NCBI GenBank assembly: GCA_009733575.1 | Contig: ML769463.1 | Location: 1 to 64,000 of the forward strand | Length of the DNA stretch: 64,000 nt | Source of the DNA: Gymnopus androsaceus JB14 | Taxonomy: Eukaryota > Basidiomycota > Agaricomycetes > Agaricales > Omphalotaceae | Direction: 5' to 3' | In this document: one piece after another, positions 1 through 11,648 of the stretch | Position numbering within the stretch: the first letter of the stretch is position 1 | Layout: each line of letters starts with the position of its first letter | The notes under the pieces: generated by a model | Told to the model about the DNA's origin: nothing | Seen by the model: only the letters and a program-made list of their open reading frames with translations | The model's database searches: none | Translations under genes and position numbers: made by a program

Positions 1-77
1 TGGGTCACAAATCGGTCACAACAACGCGTTGTAATCTACCACCACATACCTAGTATTTTGGTGCACTCCTTTTTATC

Positions 78-3000
78 ATGCCTGCACCATTAACGTCTTC
101 GAAAGCCAATCTTCCTCGTTCCAGGTAAGTTTCTACTGCCAGCCTTTCAGATGACGCGTTTCAATTTTCATTTTGTTTATAGAGCAAGCCAGCTAGGGAG
201 GATGAACCAGCTGCAAAGAAACGGAAATTGGAGCCTTCATTCTCTCAGAAATCGCAGTCTCAGACCAAACCATCCTTTGCTACTGTTCTAGAGAGATTGA
301 AAGAGGAAACGGATGGGAAACGCGGTGAGTTCTTTTACGCGACAAAACCCTAAAGCATTGCCTGATTCATGTTGACGAAGCCGCCGAGGGAGGAGCTGAT
401 CAATGGGCACGCCCTGCGCTGCCTCAAATCAACCAAAAGAAGGACAAAATTAGTACGTGTCGCCTTTTTGTTGTCTAAAGATTCGACTCAATCCCAAACC
501 AGTCTTTCAACAAATCGATATCGAAGAAAACACGGAAGGCAATGCTCCAGCTCTTAGAATGTTTGGCGTTACCGAAGTACGCCGGATTGCCAGTGTCCTT
601 TGTCCGCTTCTAATTGGTTTTAGGCTGGACATAGTGTGCTCGCGCACATCCGCGACTTTCTCCCTTATTTCTACCTTCCTCAGCCCCGTGGCTTCCAAGA
701 AGAGGACATTGAACCTTTTCAAGACCATCTTAATGTACTGCATCTGCCTGTTCACTAGGATCCAAAACTTACTCTTACCACAGGGCTTGGTATCAACCAA
801 CGCCGTTAGGAGAATCGAGATCGTCAAGAAACGCAGTCTGTGGGGATATCGAGGAGACTCTTGGAATCCATTCCTGAAATTGACAATATCGGACCCAAGA
901 TCTCTTCCGAAAGTTCGAGATGAGTATATACCTTCCCTCATCCCTTTCCTCCGCCTGATTTTTTGTTCTTGGTAATCACGCCTTTTCGAAAGAGGCGAAT
1001 GCGAGTTTCGTGGTTTCTTCGCTTCCGCGGTTGGAGTTGGCTACCCGACTTATGAGAGTAACATTGCGTACACTCTCCGCTTCATGATTGACAGGCAAGT
1101 CGTGGGTATGAACTGGATTGAAGTTCCGGCTGGAAAATACGAGCTACTTTCTCCGGAGAAGAAGAAATCCCACTGTCAAATTGAAATGAAAGTTCGGTGG
1201 GACGCGTTTGTCCCACACGCACCTGAGGGCGAATGGTCCAAGATTGCGCCGCTTCGTATCCTCAGTTTTGATATCGAATGCGCTGGCCAACCAGGTCGCT
1301 TCCCTACTGCCGATGAAGATCCCGTTATCCAAATCGCGAACATGGTCACCCGCCAGGGAGAGGCTCAACCTTTCATTCGCAATGTTTTCACGCTCAACAC
1401 TTGTTCGCACATTGTCGGCTCGCAGGTTATATCGTTTGACGACGAGCAAGACCTGCTAGAGCGATGGAGAGACTTTGTCGAGGAAGTTGATCCAGACCTC
1501 GTCATCGGTTATAACATTGCCAATTTCGATCTTCCATATCTCATGGACCGAGCAAAAGAATTGGGTTCACGAAAATTTCCGTACTTGGGCCGCTTGAAAG
1601 GTGATCGTCTCTTGTTGTGTCGTTCCAAAGGCTTACTCACAAACAAACAGGTGTTCAGACTAAAGTCAAGGATACTCACTTCTCATCGAAAGCATACGGC
1701 CAACGCGACTCGAAAGACACACCTCTAGATGGTCGGCTACAGCTCGATGTTTTCCAATTCATGCAACGAGAGCATAAGCTCCGAAGCTATTCCCTCAACT
1801 CTGTCTGTGCTCACTTTCTCGGGGAACAGAAAGAAGACGTCCATCACTCTGTCATCACAGACCTTCAGAACGGGACACCAGAGTCCAGACGTCGGTTAGC
1901 CGTCTATTGCTTGAAGGATGCCTACCTTCCGCAGCGATTGCTTGATAAACTAATGAGCTTTGTCAACTACATCGAAATGGCTCGTGTCACTGGTGTGCCG
2001 TTCAACTACCTTCTTTCGCGAGGGCAGTCGATCAAGGTCTTGTCTCAACTTTATCGCAAAGCAAACGACGAAGGATATGTAGTCCCTGCTATGAAGGGTG
2101 AAGGTAAGTTGATGTTGATTACATTTCCTTCACATTCCTTCATCACCGAACTTTGGTTGCAGGTTCCGATGAACAATATGAAGGGGCAACTGTTATTGAG
2201 CCACATAAAGGATACTACGATGTTCCGATTGCTACTCTGGACTTTAGCTCACTGTACCCTTCCATCATGATGGCGCACAACCTATGCTACACGACGCTTC
2301 TAGATAGGGATTCTATTGACCGACTGCAGTTGGTCAAGGATGTGGACTACATTCAGACGCCTAATAATGGTAGGTTATATCGTTGTTCGGGCTAGAATGA
2401 ACCTCACTTTTTTCCAGATTACTTTGCCACCAGCTCGAAAAGGAAGGGATTGTTACCCACGATTTTGGAAGACCTTATAGCAGCCCGAAAACGCGCTAAA
2501 GCGGATCTTAAGAAAGAGACTGATTCTTTCAAACGTGCAGTTCTGGATGGTCGTCAATTGGCATTGAAGGTAAGTTGCCAATTCTATTTTGCGCAAGTGG
2601 ATGTGAATCTTTACTATTTTCTAGATCAGTGCCAACTCGGTATATGGTTTTACTGGAGCTACCATAGGTAAACTACCCTGTCTGGCAATCTCTTCCAGTG
2701 TCACTTCCTATGGCCGACAGATGATTGAGAGGACAAAGCAGGTATGTCCCGATTTATCTTCGAGAAATCAGTATCTCATCCTGCGCGTTGTTGTAGGAGG
2801 TCGAATCCGAGTACAGTACCGCCAATGGACATTCTCATGATGCCAAAGTCATCTACGGTGATACTGATTCTGTCATGGTGCGCTTTGGACCGAACGACTT
2901 GAAAAAAGTTATGCAACTTGGTAAGTCATTCATCCAGTTCCGACATATTGCTGCTGATGCGCGCGCTACCTCAGGGGACCAAGCAGCAGACTTTGTCAGC

Positions 3001-4342
3001 GCCAAGTTCATCAAACCTATCAAACTCGAGTTTGAGAAGGTTTACTATCCATACCTCCTCATTAGCAAGAAGCGTTATGCGGGACTTTATTGGACTCGAC
3101 CGGAAAAGTACGATAAGATGGACTCCAAGGGTATTGAGGTAACTCTTCTGTCTTATTTTTTCGACTTAATCTCACTCATACTTTCTTAGACGGTCCGAAG
3201 AGACAATTGTCGCCTGGTGTCCACTGTCATTGAGACGTGCCTCAAGAAGATGCTTATCGACCGTGACGTGAAGGGTGCTGAAGAGTGAGTCCTATATCTT
3301 GGAAATCGTTCCTTCTACTTGCTTAATCTTCTGCATAGCTATGTCAAGCAAACGATCTCTGATCTCCTCCAGAACAAGGTCGACATGTCCCAACTCGTTA
3401 TCACGAAGGCGTTGGCGAAGACTGGTGTGTACAATGCCTTGACGCCTTGGCAGACATTGCCTAGTCATTGATTGTCTCTCAGAGTATGCCGGTAAACAAG
3501 CCCATGACGAACTCGCGAAAAGAATGAAAAAGCGTGATGCTGGCTCCGCACCTTCGCTTGGTGATCGTGTCGCATATGTTCTTATCAAGGGTATGAAAGG
3601 TATGCCAGCATTTTACATCTCTCCTTGAAGGGTCCTATTAACGACATCTTAGGGACTGCGGCATACGAAAACGCTGAGGACCCACTTTATGTGCTTGATA
3701 ACAATATTCCGATTGACACGAGATATTATTTGGACAACCAACTTTCCAAGCCTTTGTTGAGAATTTTCGAACCTATTCTCGGTGACAAGGCTTCGTCTTT
3801 GCGTGAGTTGTCCTGCGTTTGACTGTTGTTCTGGAGTACTCACCACGGTACAGTAACCGGCGAGCACACACGAACAATTCAGATTGCTACACCCACCGTC
3901 GGCGGTTTGATGAAGTTTGCCGTCAAGACTGTTACGTGTCTGGGCTGCAAGACTGCTCTTCGTGCAAACAATAGCGTGAACAGTAAGCGTACTTGTCCAT
4001 CTAAAATTTGTTGACGTTAAACTTTCGGTGTAGAAAACGGTGCAGTTTGCAAAAATTGCCGACCCCGAATGGGCGAACTGTATCAAAAGCAGATTTCTTC
4101 AGCGTCCGAACTTCAGATTAGGTTTTCACGCCTTTGGACGCAATGTCAACGTTGTCAGGGCTCTCTCCATCAGGTCGGTTCTTAGCGCCAAATCCAGTTT
4201 TTCTCTCTGACAATTTTCCGTTCTACAGGATGTTTTATGTACCAGTAAAGATTGTCCGATCTTCTACATGCGAAAGAAAGCTCAGAAAGACGTCGAAGAT
4301 GCCAACACTGTATTAGAGCGCTTCAGTACCGATTCGTGGTAA
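78..4342 (+). CDS. POL3: DNA polymerase delta catalytic subunit
   Basis: Family-B replicative polymerase that extends the lagging strand and proofreads in the nucleus with PCNA. I read about 20 exons with short GT-AG introns; the first runs from the ATG at 78 to 124. The N terminus is Lys/Arg-rich, as usual for this family. The 3'-5' exonuclease motifs are visible as SFDIECAG (near 1265), [13 protein letters not shown] (near 1505) and YCLKDAYLP (near 1910). Polymerase motifs are [14 protein letters not shown] (near 2240), a motif-B region [17 protein letters not shown] (near 2635) and YGDTDSVM (near 2858). The C terminus carries two cysteine modules: CysA, which starts CLGC and ends CKNC, and CysB, CQRC followed by CTSKDC. 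In this family CysB binds a 4Fe-4S cluster. The stop is at 4340-4342. It converges on the phosphomannomutase gene 186 bp away. No frameshift was seen. Confidence 0.95.
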
Positions 4343-4528
4343 TCGGTAATCTTCGTCGATGTACTTTGTTTTTGCCAGACCCATGTATTACTAGTTCTTT
4401 TTGGTTATGTGCACTACTACTTATGACCAGGTCTACTTTCTAATGTACATTTGAATTCGCTACCCAAGTAATGGAGACTGTTACACGTTATTCAATTCTC
4501 CTTCGATGCATGTCTATCTAGTAGCCGC

Positions 4529-5610
4529 TCAGATTTGGAAAACTTCCTTGATCTTTCTAATCGTATCGTCGGGACCATTCACGGAATGTCCAATGGTGCG
4601 CGGATCTGTGAAGATCTCATAATCGTTGCCGCCCTAAGACGCAGTCAATAACGAGCCTGGAGGGAAATATAAACGCTACATACCTTGTAGGTTTTATCAC
4701 CGAAGAAGTGAATTTCTTCAAAACCTTCATGTTCGACATGCTTCAACGCGTATGTTTTGTCCCATCCTCGGGGGAAGACGTCGAAGGAGATCATACCTCC
4801 GATCGAGAAGGTCAGGTCATAATCGGCAAATTTCTCTTGGAGGACCTTGACGAAAGCTGCTCGAAGGCCATGTTTCTGTAGCGTTGTGAGAAAGAGATAT
4901 AGCATGCTTAATAAATCCACCTTATCGTAAGCCTCAAACTCATTTCTTTCTGCTATACTGGAAGCGCGACATTAGGATGATGCTGGTATCTGAACGAAAA
5001 TGTACACTTGCGTCGCGTTACGGCCAAGGGGACTAACATTGATCATTCCGTTACGGAATTCCACAAACGTTCCGCTGTGAAAGATGGGTTACGGGGTTTA
5101 GGGACATGGTCTTTGGATTGGATGTTGACAACGTACCGTTTGATAGGAATATCCATGTCGGCGATGTAGTGCAAAATGAAGTTGACGAGAGGCTTGTATC
5201 GTTCTTCGCCGAGAAATTTAATGAAAGACTGAGACTCCAAAGGTTTACCCATCCTGTATGCTATGAGCCCATTTTCTGCGAACCCAAAATCGAAATCTTC
5301 GACGACTTAGGGCACAGCTTGAACAACCAGTAATTCTGAACAACTAAGTTATTCGTACCATTGCTACCTTTGAAGGAGAGTTGCTCAGAGATCTTGACAA
5401 AGTTAGAGCCTCCGACAAATCCAATGGCCATTTTTTTCCTGAGATCCTTCAATAAGCTGACCATCTCCGGAGTTACAGGCTAGATATGTTAAGAAGTCAA
5501 CCTGGCTGTAACGCGATACGAATTACCTGGCGCGGAAGAGTGAGCGTGTCATCAACATCAAACAATACGAGTTTCTTCAAGGGCCTGTCTGAGAAGTCTG
5601 AAGAAACCAT
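4529..5610 (-). CDS. SEC53: Phosphomannomutase
   Basis: Converts mannose-6-phosphate to mannose-1-phosphate in the cytosol, the step that feeds GDP-mannose into glycosylation and GPI anchors. It is a HAD-fold enzyme. Exon 1 (5527-5610) encodes the nucleophile motif LFDVDDTLT; following exons give [12 protein letters not shown], then KFLGEERY, and later [18 protein letters not shown] and HFFGDKTY. The last exon gives GGNDYEIF and ends ...KIKEVFQI at 4529. All the expected blocks of the eukaryotic PMM family are present in order, in five or six exons. The residue after the second Asp of motif I is Asp (DVDD), whereas the yeast and human enzymes I remember have Gly. The HAD consensus DxDx[T/V] permits this. 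The ATG at 5610 was chosen because it precedes motif I by the usual distance. Confidence 0.92.
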
Positions 5611-5948
5611 CGCGTGTGGAAGGAAATCGACGTGTAAGGTCAAGAATAAGCGCTGAGATGTTGCTTTGCAGAATTGATTAGCGCCGACAGACGCGCCGCC
5701 TTCCTTCCAACCTCGACAATCTGACTGTACTGCAGTCCCAAATAAGCAGAATTTGAAGGCTAGTTATTCTCTAATCACGTTGGGACGTGATTATAACCTC
5801 AATCTTGCAGGCTACAAAGGACAGCTTTTTCCTTCCTCGCGTGCAACCCGGCTTTGACTGGTTTCAAATCGAAGAAAACCTTTAAGGTTCGTTCATTCTA
5901 GTTTTTCATTATTTTGACGCGATAAACCTTCAACCCTTCAGGACCAGC
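5611..5948. promoter_or_regulatory. Divergent promoter region, PMM / F-box gene
   Basis: A 338-bp gap between two divergently oriented start codons, so it must hold both promoters and 5' UTRs. I see no clear TATA box or other strong motif. Confidence 0.4.
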
Positions 5949-7691
5949 ATGCTAGCGGAGGACAAACTCCCAGATTTTGTCCAGTCGGTCAATCAGACGA
6001 ATCTGGATCGACTCCGAGCTGGATACGTCCCGAACTCAATAGAGCTCTCAGATATCCAGTCATTTCTTCAGTCTGTAGAGCCCATCCTTGCAGGTTATGA
6101 AGAAGATATTCAACGGCTGCAGAAGCTGAAGAAGTTGCGAGAAGAAACCATGCGAGTTGTGGATAACGCTCGAGCACTTGCCTCCCCCGTTTGGAAGCTC
6201 CCCCGTGAAATTCTTCTAGAAGTATTCGCTGAATACAGCCACGACGCCTTCCGAGATCTAGAGCTCGAACCGACCGATTCGCTTATCTCAGACATTAAAA
6301 GACCCATTTGCTCCACTCTTACCTTGACCTGGGTCTGTTCGTTTTGGCGTCAATTGCTCTTATATCGTCCATGTTTTTGGTCCTCATTATTCATCTCAAT
6401 TCCCTCATTGCTTCGACATCCTGATCAGTTCGATATCTTTCACCAGTGCATAGCCCGATCAGCTAATGAGCCGGTTGACCTTATTCTGGTCCACGCAGAT
6501 GATACCAATACTCATAACGACCACCTGCCATTGATTCATGCAGTTTATAACACTCTTCTTACAAATCATTCAAGATGGCGTCGTTTTACTTCCCTGTGCA
6601 CTGGGACTTGGCGATTATGGCTTGCACAAAATTCCGAACGAATATCAACCAGCGGATTAGATCAATTTCCCAAGTTGAAATTTCTTCATTGGGACTCTGG
6701 GGAGGTTCCTTATATGCTGTTTCAATCGTGTCCGGAGCTAGCAGTTCTTCATGGGAAGAATATGATAATGATGCGACCGGACAGTCGACGCTTCTGGCCT
6801 CGTTTCCTCTCGCGCTTGACAGAACTGCAAATCAGCTACGTGGAAGATTATTCAGGATTGGAGTTCCTTTGTGTAATGCCCATGCTCAAAAAGCTCGTTT
6901 CAGGCTATTTCAATCCTGTTTACACCCAGAGCCTTTTACATGGCACATACTGCTCAAATATTTCGACTATGTGTCTATCGATCGAAGCTATCGAATCCCC
7001 CGTATTCTGGGAGCGTGTTCAGTTTCCTTTGCTGAACACATTGGAATTAGGTGGTCCACAGTTTCGACCAGTCAATGTAGAAGATTTAGACATCGATGAG
7101 GATGAGTATCTAGATCAGCTCGAGATTTTTCGCCGTGCTATTGTCAACTTCTCGGAGATTCTCTTGAATGCAGGCGCTGTCTTGCGGACAGTGAAGCTTT
7201 ATGGGATGCCAGGGCAAGAAGCTCTCGCTTTTCTTGCCTTCCATCCTTCCATCTCGGAGCTCACGCTTTCTTTACTCCATGACGACAATGAAGATATCCT
7301 CATTGGGCTAGATATTTCTCAGAATGTCATTGTGCCCAAGCTTCGCTTTCTTTCCATCTCTTTCAGCACCTATGATTCCGATAACGACCAAATCATATGC
7401 GATAATCTATGCCACTTGGTAGAAGGAAGAACTTCTGCCTCAATTTGCAGTGCCAAAGGAGTAGTCAAATTGGAGAATCTTGCTTTGGAGACAGAGTTCC
7501 GAAGAAGTCATACAGGGCAAGAAGTTTGCAGGTGTCTTTCCGGCAGAATTGCTCTCATGGACAAGGAGTACAAAGAGTTCCTTTTTGAAGTAAGCTTCGA
7601 CATTAAATACATAAATTAATGTTGAAAGGCGCTGATGACGATTTGTTAGGATGCGTTGGTTACTCCCTATACCTTTCCGCGCTTCCGATAG
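5949..7691 (+). CDS. F-box-like/LRR-like protein (Agaricomycete expanded family)
   Basis: A long open frame runs from the ATG at 5949. The N terminus (residues 1-75) is predicted coiled coil (SVEPILAGYEEDIQRLQKLKK). An F-box-like stretch follows at about residues 82-130 (SPVWKLPREILLEVFAEY, then TWVCSFWRQLLLYRPCFWSS). The remainder is Leu-rich with irregular LRR-like segments. This layout is typical of the large F-box-like families of mushroom-forming fungi, in which the F-box recruits Skp1 of an SCF ubiquitin ligase; the substrate cannot be inferred. The unspliced frame stops at 7619. I prefer a final intron with donor gtaagc near 7591, a CTGAT branch site and acceptor ttgttag, giving a short last exon that ends ...TPYTFPRFR at 7691. 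No frameshift was seen, unlike the F-box-like copies at 8.1-9.1 kb and 54.5-56.2 kb. Confidence 0.75.
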
Positions 7692-8103
7692 ATTGATATC
7701 TCCAGAAATTCCTTGAGGTAGCCTAGAGGCCATGTACTTCCCCCCCCTCTTCTCTCTCTCTTCTGGCTTGTCCTTCACCTTCACTTCCCTCCTTGATGTT
7801 CTCTTTATCATGATAATCAAGCGATTTCGTCGATAGGACCCTAGTGCAAACAATTTCTATGTAGATCCCATGTACTCTAATCCTGCCTTCATTTCGTTCG
7901 TTCGCGCTATCAAGGTTTCAGTAGAGATGGTATTCAATCTTCACATCCCTCAGTCGTGCCTGATTACTATTAGAGTATCAACACTTCAGAGTATGAAATC
8001 CTAGGACTTCAAGTTGAAGGTGAACTTGAAGGTGATAGATATGAAAGACCTCGATCCATGGCCGATACAGTGATATCCTCGAAAATGCCGATATAATACT
8101 CAA
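7692..8103. other. Intergenic, no gene seen
   Basis: Contains a C/T-rich tract near 7740-7780 and nothing else I can identify. It lies between the 3' ends of two convergent F-box-like loci. Confidence 0.5.
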
Positions 8104-9137
8104 TTAATACACCTCACTGGCGAACTGACAATCGATCTCCACCATTAGCCCATTATGTACCAGGATACGAAGCAGTTGATAAATGGACTCGTTTACCTCG
8201 CAGTTAAAGAAGTGCACCGCTACTCTTCTTACTAAACATTCGATCTCAAGCTCTTCAGTTATAGTAGGATCGGAAACCCAGCGGGATAAACCGTATCGAT
8301 GAAAATTGCTGCATCGTCAAAGGAATCGCCATAAAAACTCAACGCAAGATGGCGTAATCTGGGAACAAGGCATAGGCATCCGTTCTCAACAGACCAGCGC
8401 AACGCGCGCACAAGCTCTGACGTTATGGGGCTTTGGTCCGGGAATATCGAACGGTCATTAAGGTCCAGGTCCCTTAGCCAAGGGAAAACTATCAATGTAG
8501 AAAAGAGGTCCTGAGCAGTGGGGATCCTCGCCTGTTGAAGAACGAGTTTTGTGATTTGGCTCGAGCAGTTGGATAGGAACTGTGTAAATAGCCGTTGCGG
8601 CCAAACACTCGAGCGGTCAGTTCTAACCTGACTTGCATAGATGCACAGTTCAGTTAAAGCCGAAAGAGTAAACGATGCCAGAATATGATATTCCAGTGAA
8701 TCGTTCTCCATCTTCAAGCCATCTAGACCAAGTCATCGGAGCGCGCGGAGATGCGAAAAACATCTGTGAGTGCATGGCAGCCTAATAAAACCATTCACTC
8801 CCATACCCATATTGTCGCGGTGAGATTTGAGCAAAAAGTAAAAATCGCTTAGGAAAGCGCAAAAGGTATCCACATAAGTCTCAAGAGTAGTGATGCGATT
8901 TAACAGTGGAATTATGCTCCGATCGAAGACGGGAATGGACAAAGTGTGAAGTTTTGAGGCTCTAAGGTCCAGGTCGATTGTCATTCTCTGACGCTAGGAA
9001 TAACTGAACAATCTTGGGTAAAAGCGATGTCTTTCAAACACGAGGAATGGCAAGATATCGCGATTGAGAAACGCGACCACAAGCTGGGAGTCAATCCAGC
9101 TAATGAACGCTACTGATGGCAAGTAGATTGTATGCAT
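8104..9137 (-). pseudogene. Decayed F-box/LRR-like gene, 3' part
   Basis: Reads on the minus strand as the LRR-like C-terminal half of the F-box-like family (PRLRHLALSFYGDSF, LVLQQARIPTAQDLFSTL, and similar). It lacks the coiled coil and F-box. An upstream segment with WIDSQLVVAFLNRD (9137 to about 9010) runs into a stop just before TIDLDLRASKLHTLSIPVFD. Another 1-nt frame change occurs near 8285, between IFIDTVY and SRWVSDP, after which the frame continues to a stop at 8104-8106. Truncation plus an internal stop plus a frameshift make it a pseudogene. It lies tail to tail with an intact paralogue-like gene at 5.9 kb, though the two are not close enough in sequence for me to call a recent duplication. 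Confidence 0.65.
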
Positions 9138-9498
9138 AGTGCTGTGGTAAGAGGTAATTTGGTGTTAGTACGGGCTTTTCATCCAGGATACTTTTCAAGT
9201 TCGATGCGAGACAGTGGACTCGCAGGCGTAATCGAAGATTAACACGAGGAGTTCAGGCGGGAGTCCAGAGTTGGATCTCGCCAATTGCTTCTAAGATTGC
9301 CAAAAGATTGCTTCTACCTTAATTGTCAGCGTACTGAATAAATGCCTGTGACAAATCCTGACAAATCGACGCGTAAATTTAGCGCCGTCAATTGTAGTCA
9401 TTCCGACTGAACTTCAATCGCGATCCGGAACCGTTCAACTTATAAGCAGCGAACGTGAACACAAACACCACAAATACACACATAAATTCCGACTTTCA
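9138..9498. promoter_or_regulatory. Upstream region of VMS1
   Basis: A 361-bp gap before the Vms1 start codon. I see no coding sequence; it presumably holds its promoter and 5' UTR. Confidence 0.35.
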
Positions 9499-11612
9499 AT
9501 GTCGCTCCACGTCTACTCGTTGCCTCAGGAACTTTTGCAGTCACTCGCACCACGAAACTCTCTGGGGAATCGTCAGGAACCTCCGAAACCTCCATCCCCG
9601 GAGCCAGTCCCTTCTTCATCCACTTCCGCAACAAGAGCCTGCAATATCTGTCTTGGGATCGCTTTTTTGGACATTGATCAACAAAGAGCTCACTTTAGAT
9701 CGGATTGGCATCGGTACAATGTCAAAAACCGTCTGAAAGGTGGCCAACCCGTTGCAGAATCCGATTTTAATCAACTTATCGATGGTATGGCTTTCCAAGA
9801 TCATGAAGGAACTAGACTAATATAATCTTCAGGTCTCGAAGACTCTTTGTCTGGCTCCGAGTCCTCCAGCGACGAAGAAACGGAATCAGAGTCGGACCGC
9901 GATGCTGTTAATGCCCTCGTCAACAAGCATAATAAACGATCTGATTCTCCAGAATCTTCCATGCGAAAAGGTCCCACGTACTGCCCTTTCGTGGTTTCAC
10001 TCTCCTCCTTCGACTCAAATCGGAGTCTATCGAACATTATTTCCCAATGGTACACCAGACGATGCTCATCTGCAAGCATTGCAGGATCATGCAAGATACC
10101 TGTGCCAGGTGGACGTCAATGGGCCATGTTCATGGTCGCTGGTGGACACTTTGCTGGTGCTGTCATACGCGTCAGTAAGACTGGGCAGGAGAACGAGATA
10201 TCATCTAAGAAGCCGAAAAAGCCAGTCCCAGAAACGGAGGTATTGAGGCATAAAACATTCCATAGATACACCAGTCAGTATCCTTTCGATTTTCCTTGAG
10301 ACTCTACTGACTATTGGGCAGCTCGTAGAAAACAAGGTGGTTCACAAGGTCTCAATGACAACGCAAAGGGGAATGCAAAAAGTGCTGGTGCTCAGTTGCG
10401 ACGATATGGTGAACAAGCCTTGCGAGATGTACGTTTTCAGATCCCGGTCCATTTCTTTTTGTTGATCGTTCAATCAATAGGACATTCGGAATCTTTTGGC
10501 TGATTGGGAAGAAGAAATCAACGAATGCGAGTTGATATTCATCAGAGCTACTGGGGTCAACCGTAGAATATTCATCGACTACGAAGGGGCGGTCATCGCC
10601 AAAGGTGACGATCGTCTACGCACTTTCCCGTTCCCAACTCGAAGACCAGTAAGGACGCAGTTGCAATATCAGGACCCTCGCTAATTCTTTAACCTTGTAG
10701 ACCCAATCCGAACTATCTCGTTGTCTTGTCGAGTTGACTCGAGTCAAAGTCTCACATCTTACCGAAGAAGCACTCCGCGCTCAAGACGAAGCCTATCTTG
10801 CTTCACTTCCAAAGCCCAAACCAATACCCACCACCGTCGCTCCACCTACCGAAAAACCCAAACCCAAGCCAATTAAATTGAGCAAGGAGGAAGAAATCCT
10901 TCGAGAGAAATGGTCGAGGCTTCTGGAGATGGTCACCAAAGGGCGTCTCGAACCCTTGAAAGCATTTTGGGAGCGTGAAGGGGCTAATCTTGGAGGCATC
11001 GATACTCAAATACCAGAGTGGGTTGCAGAAAAACGGGCTGCAACGTTACTGCAACTGGCATCATTCTCAGGTCAAGAGGATGTAACGAATTGGCTTTTGG
11101 AGATGCGTGCGGATCCTTCTATCGCTGTCCCGACTGTGGATCAGGAGGGTGAAGAAGAAGAGGAGGTAGGAGGACAGGAACCATCCGGTGAAGTTTCAAC
11201 GAAACGACGTCAGACGGCCTACGACCTTGCTCCATCTCGTGGGGTCCGTGATGTCTTTCGTCGGAATGCTGCTGCCCATGCGGATTGGTGGGATTGGTTT
11301 GGTGCAGGGCATGTACCTAGTGCGTTGAGCAAGGAGATGGAAGATGAACGTGATGAGAAGAAAAAGGCTAGGCGGAAAGGACTCAAGGATCGAGTCAAGG
11401 AGCGTGAGGCGAAGGAGAAGGAAAAAGCACCGCCGGTAGTTATTGAGCAAGCTGCTCCGCCGCCAGTCGATGTGCCATCAACTGGTCCGCGTAGACTTGG
11501 TGGCGGAGCTGGTGATACAGGGGGGATAGCAGGTCTAACACCAGAAATGCGAGCAAAGATTGAGAGGGAGCGGAGGGCTAGAGCGGCTGAAGCAAGAATG
11601 AAACCCAAGTAA
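9499..11612 (+). CDS. VMS1: Vms1/ANKZF1-type peptidyl-tRNA hydrolase of ribosome quality control
   Basis: Vms1 releases stalled nascent chains from 60S-peptidyl-tRNA complexes and binds Cdc48/p97. The protein starts MSLHVYSLPQELL. A C2H2-like zinc finger (CNICLG...HFRSDWH) follows, then an acidic Ser-rich stretch. The VLRF1 catalytic domain includes WFHSPPSTQIGVY, MFMVAGGHFAGAVIRV and the loop KQGGSQGLND, whose Gln is the catalytic residue in yeast Vms1. An ankyrin-like pair (LLQLASFSGQEDVTNWLLE) and a long basic/coiled C terminus end ...EARMKPK at 11612. The frame changes twice between 9900 and 10140. A 46-nt intron (gttaat...ctccag, with a CTGAT branch site) and a 35- or 59-nt intron starting at gtacac would restore it, but short indels are the alternative. 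The gene converges on ARP9, with 36 bp between stops. Confidence 0.85.
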
Positions 11613-11648
11613 AGGTACTACTACTACAACTACTAGATAATTATAGAA

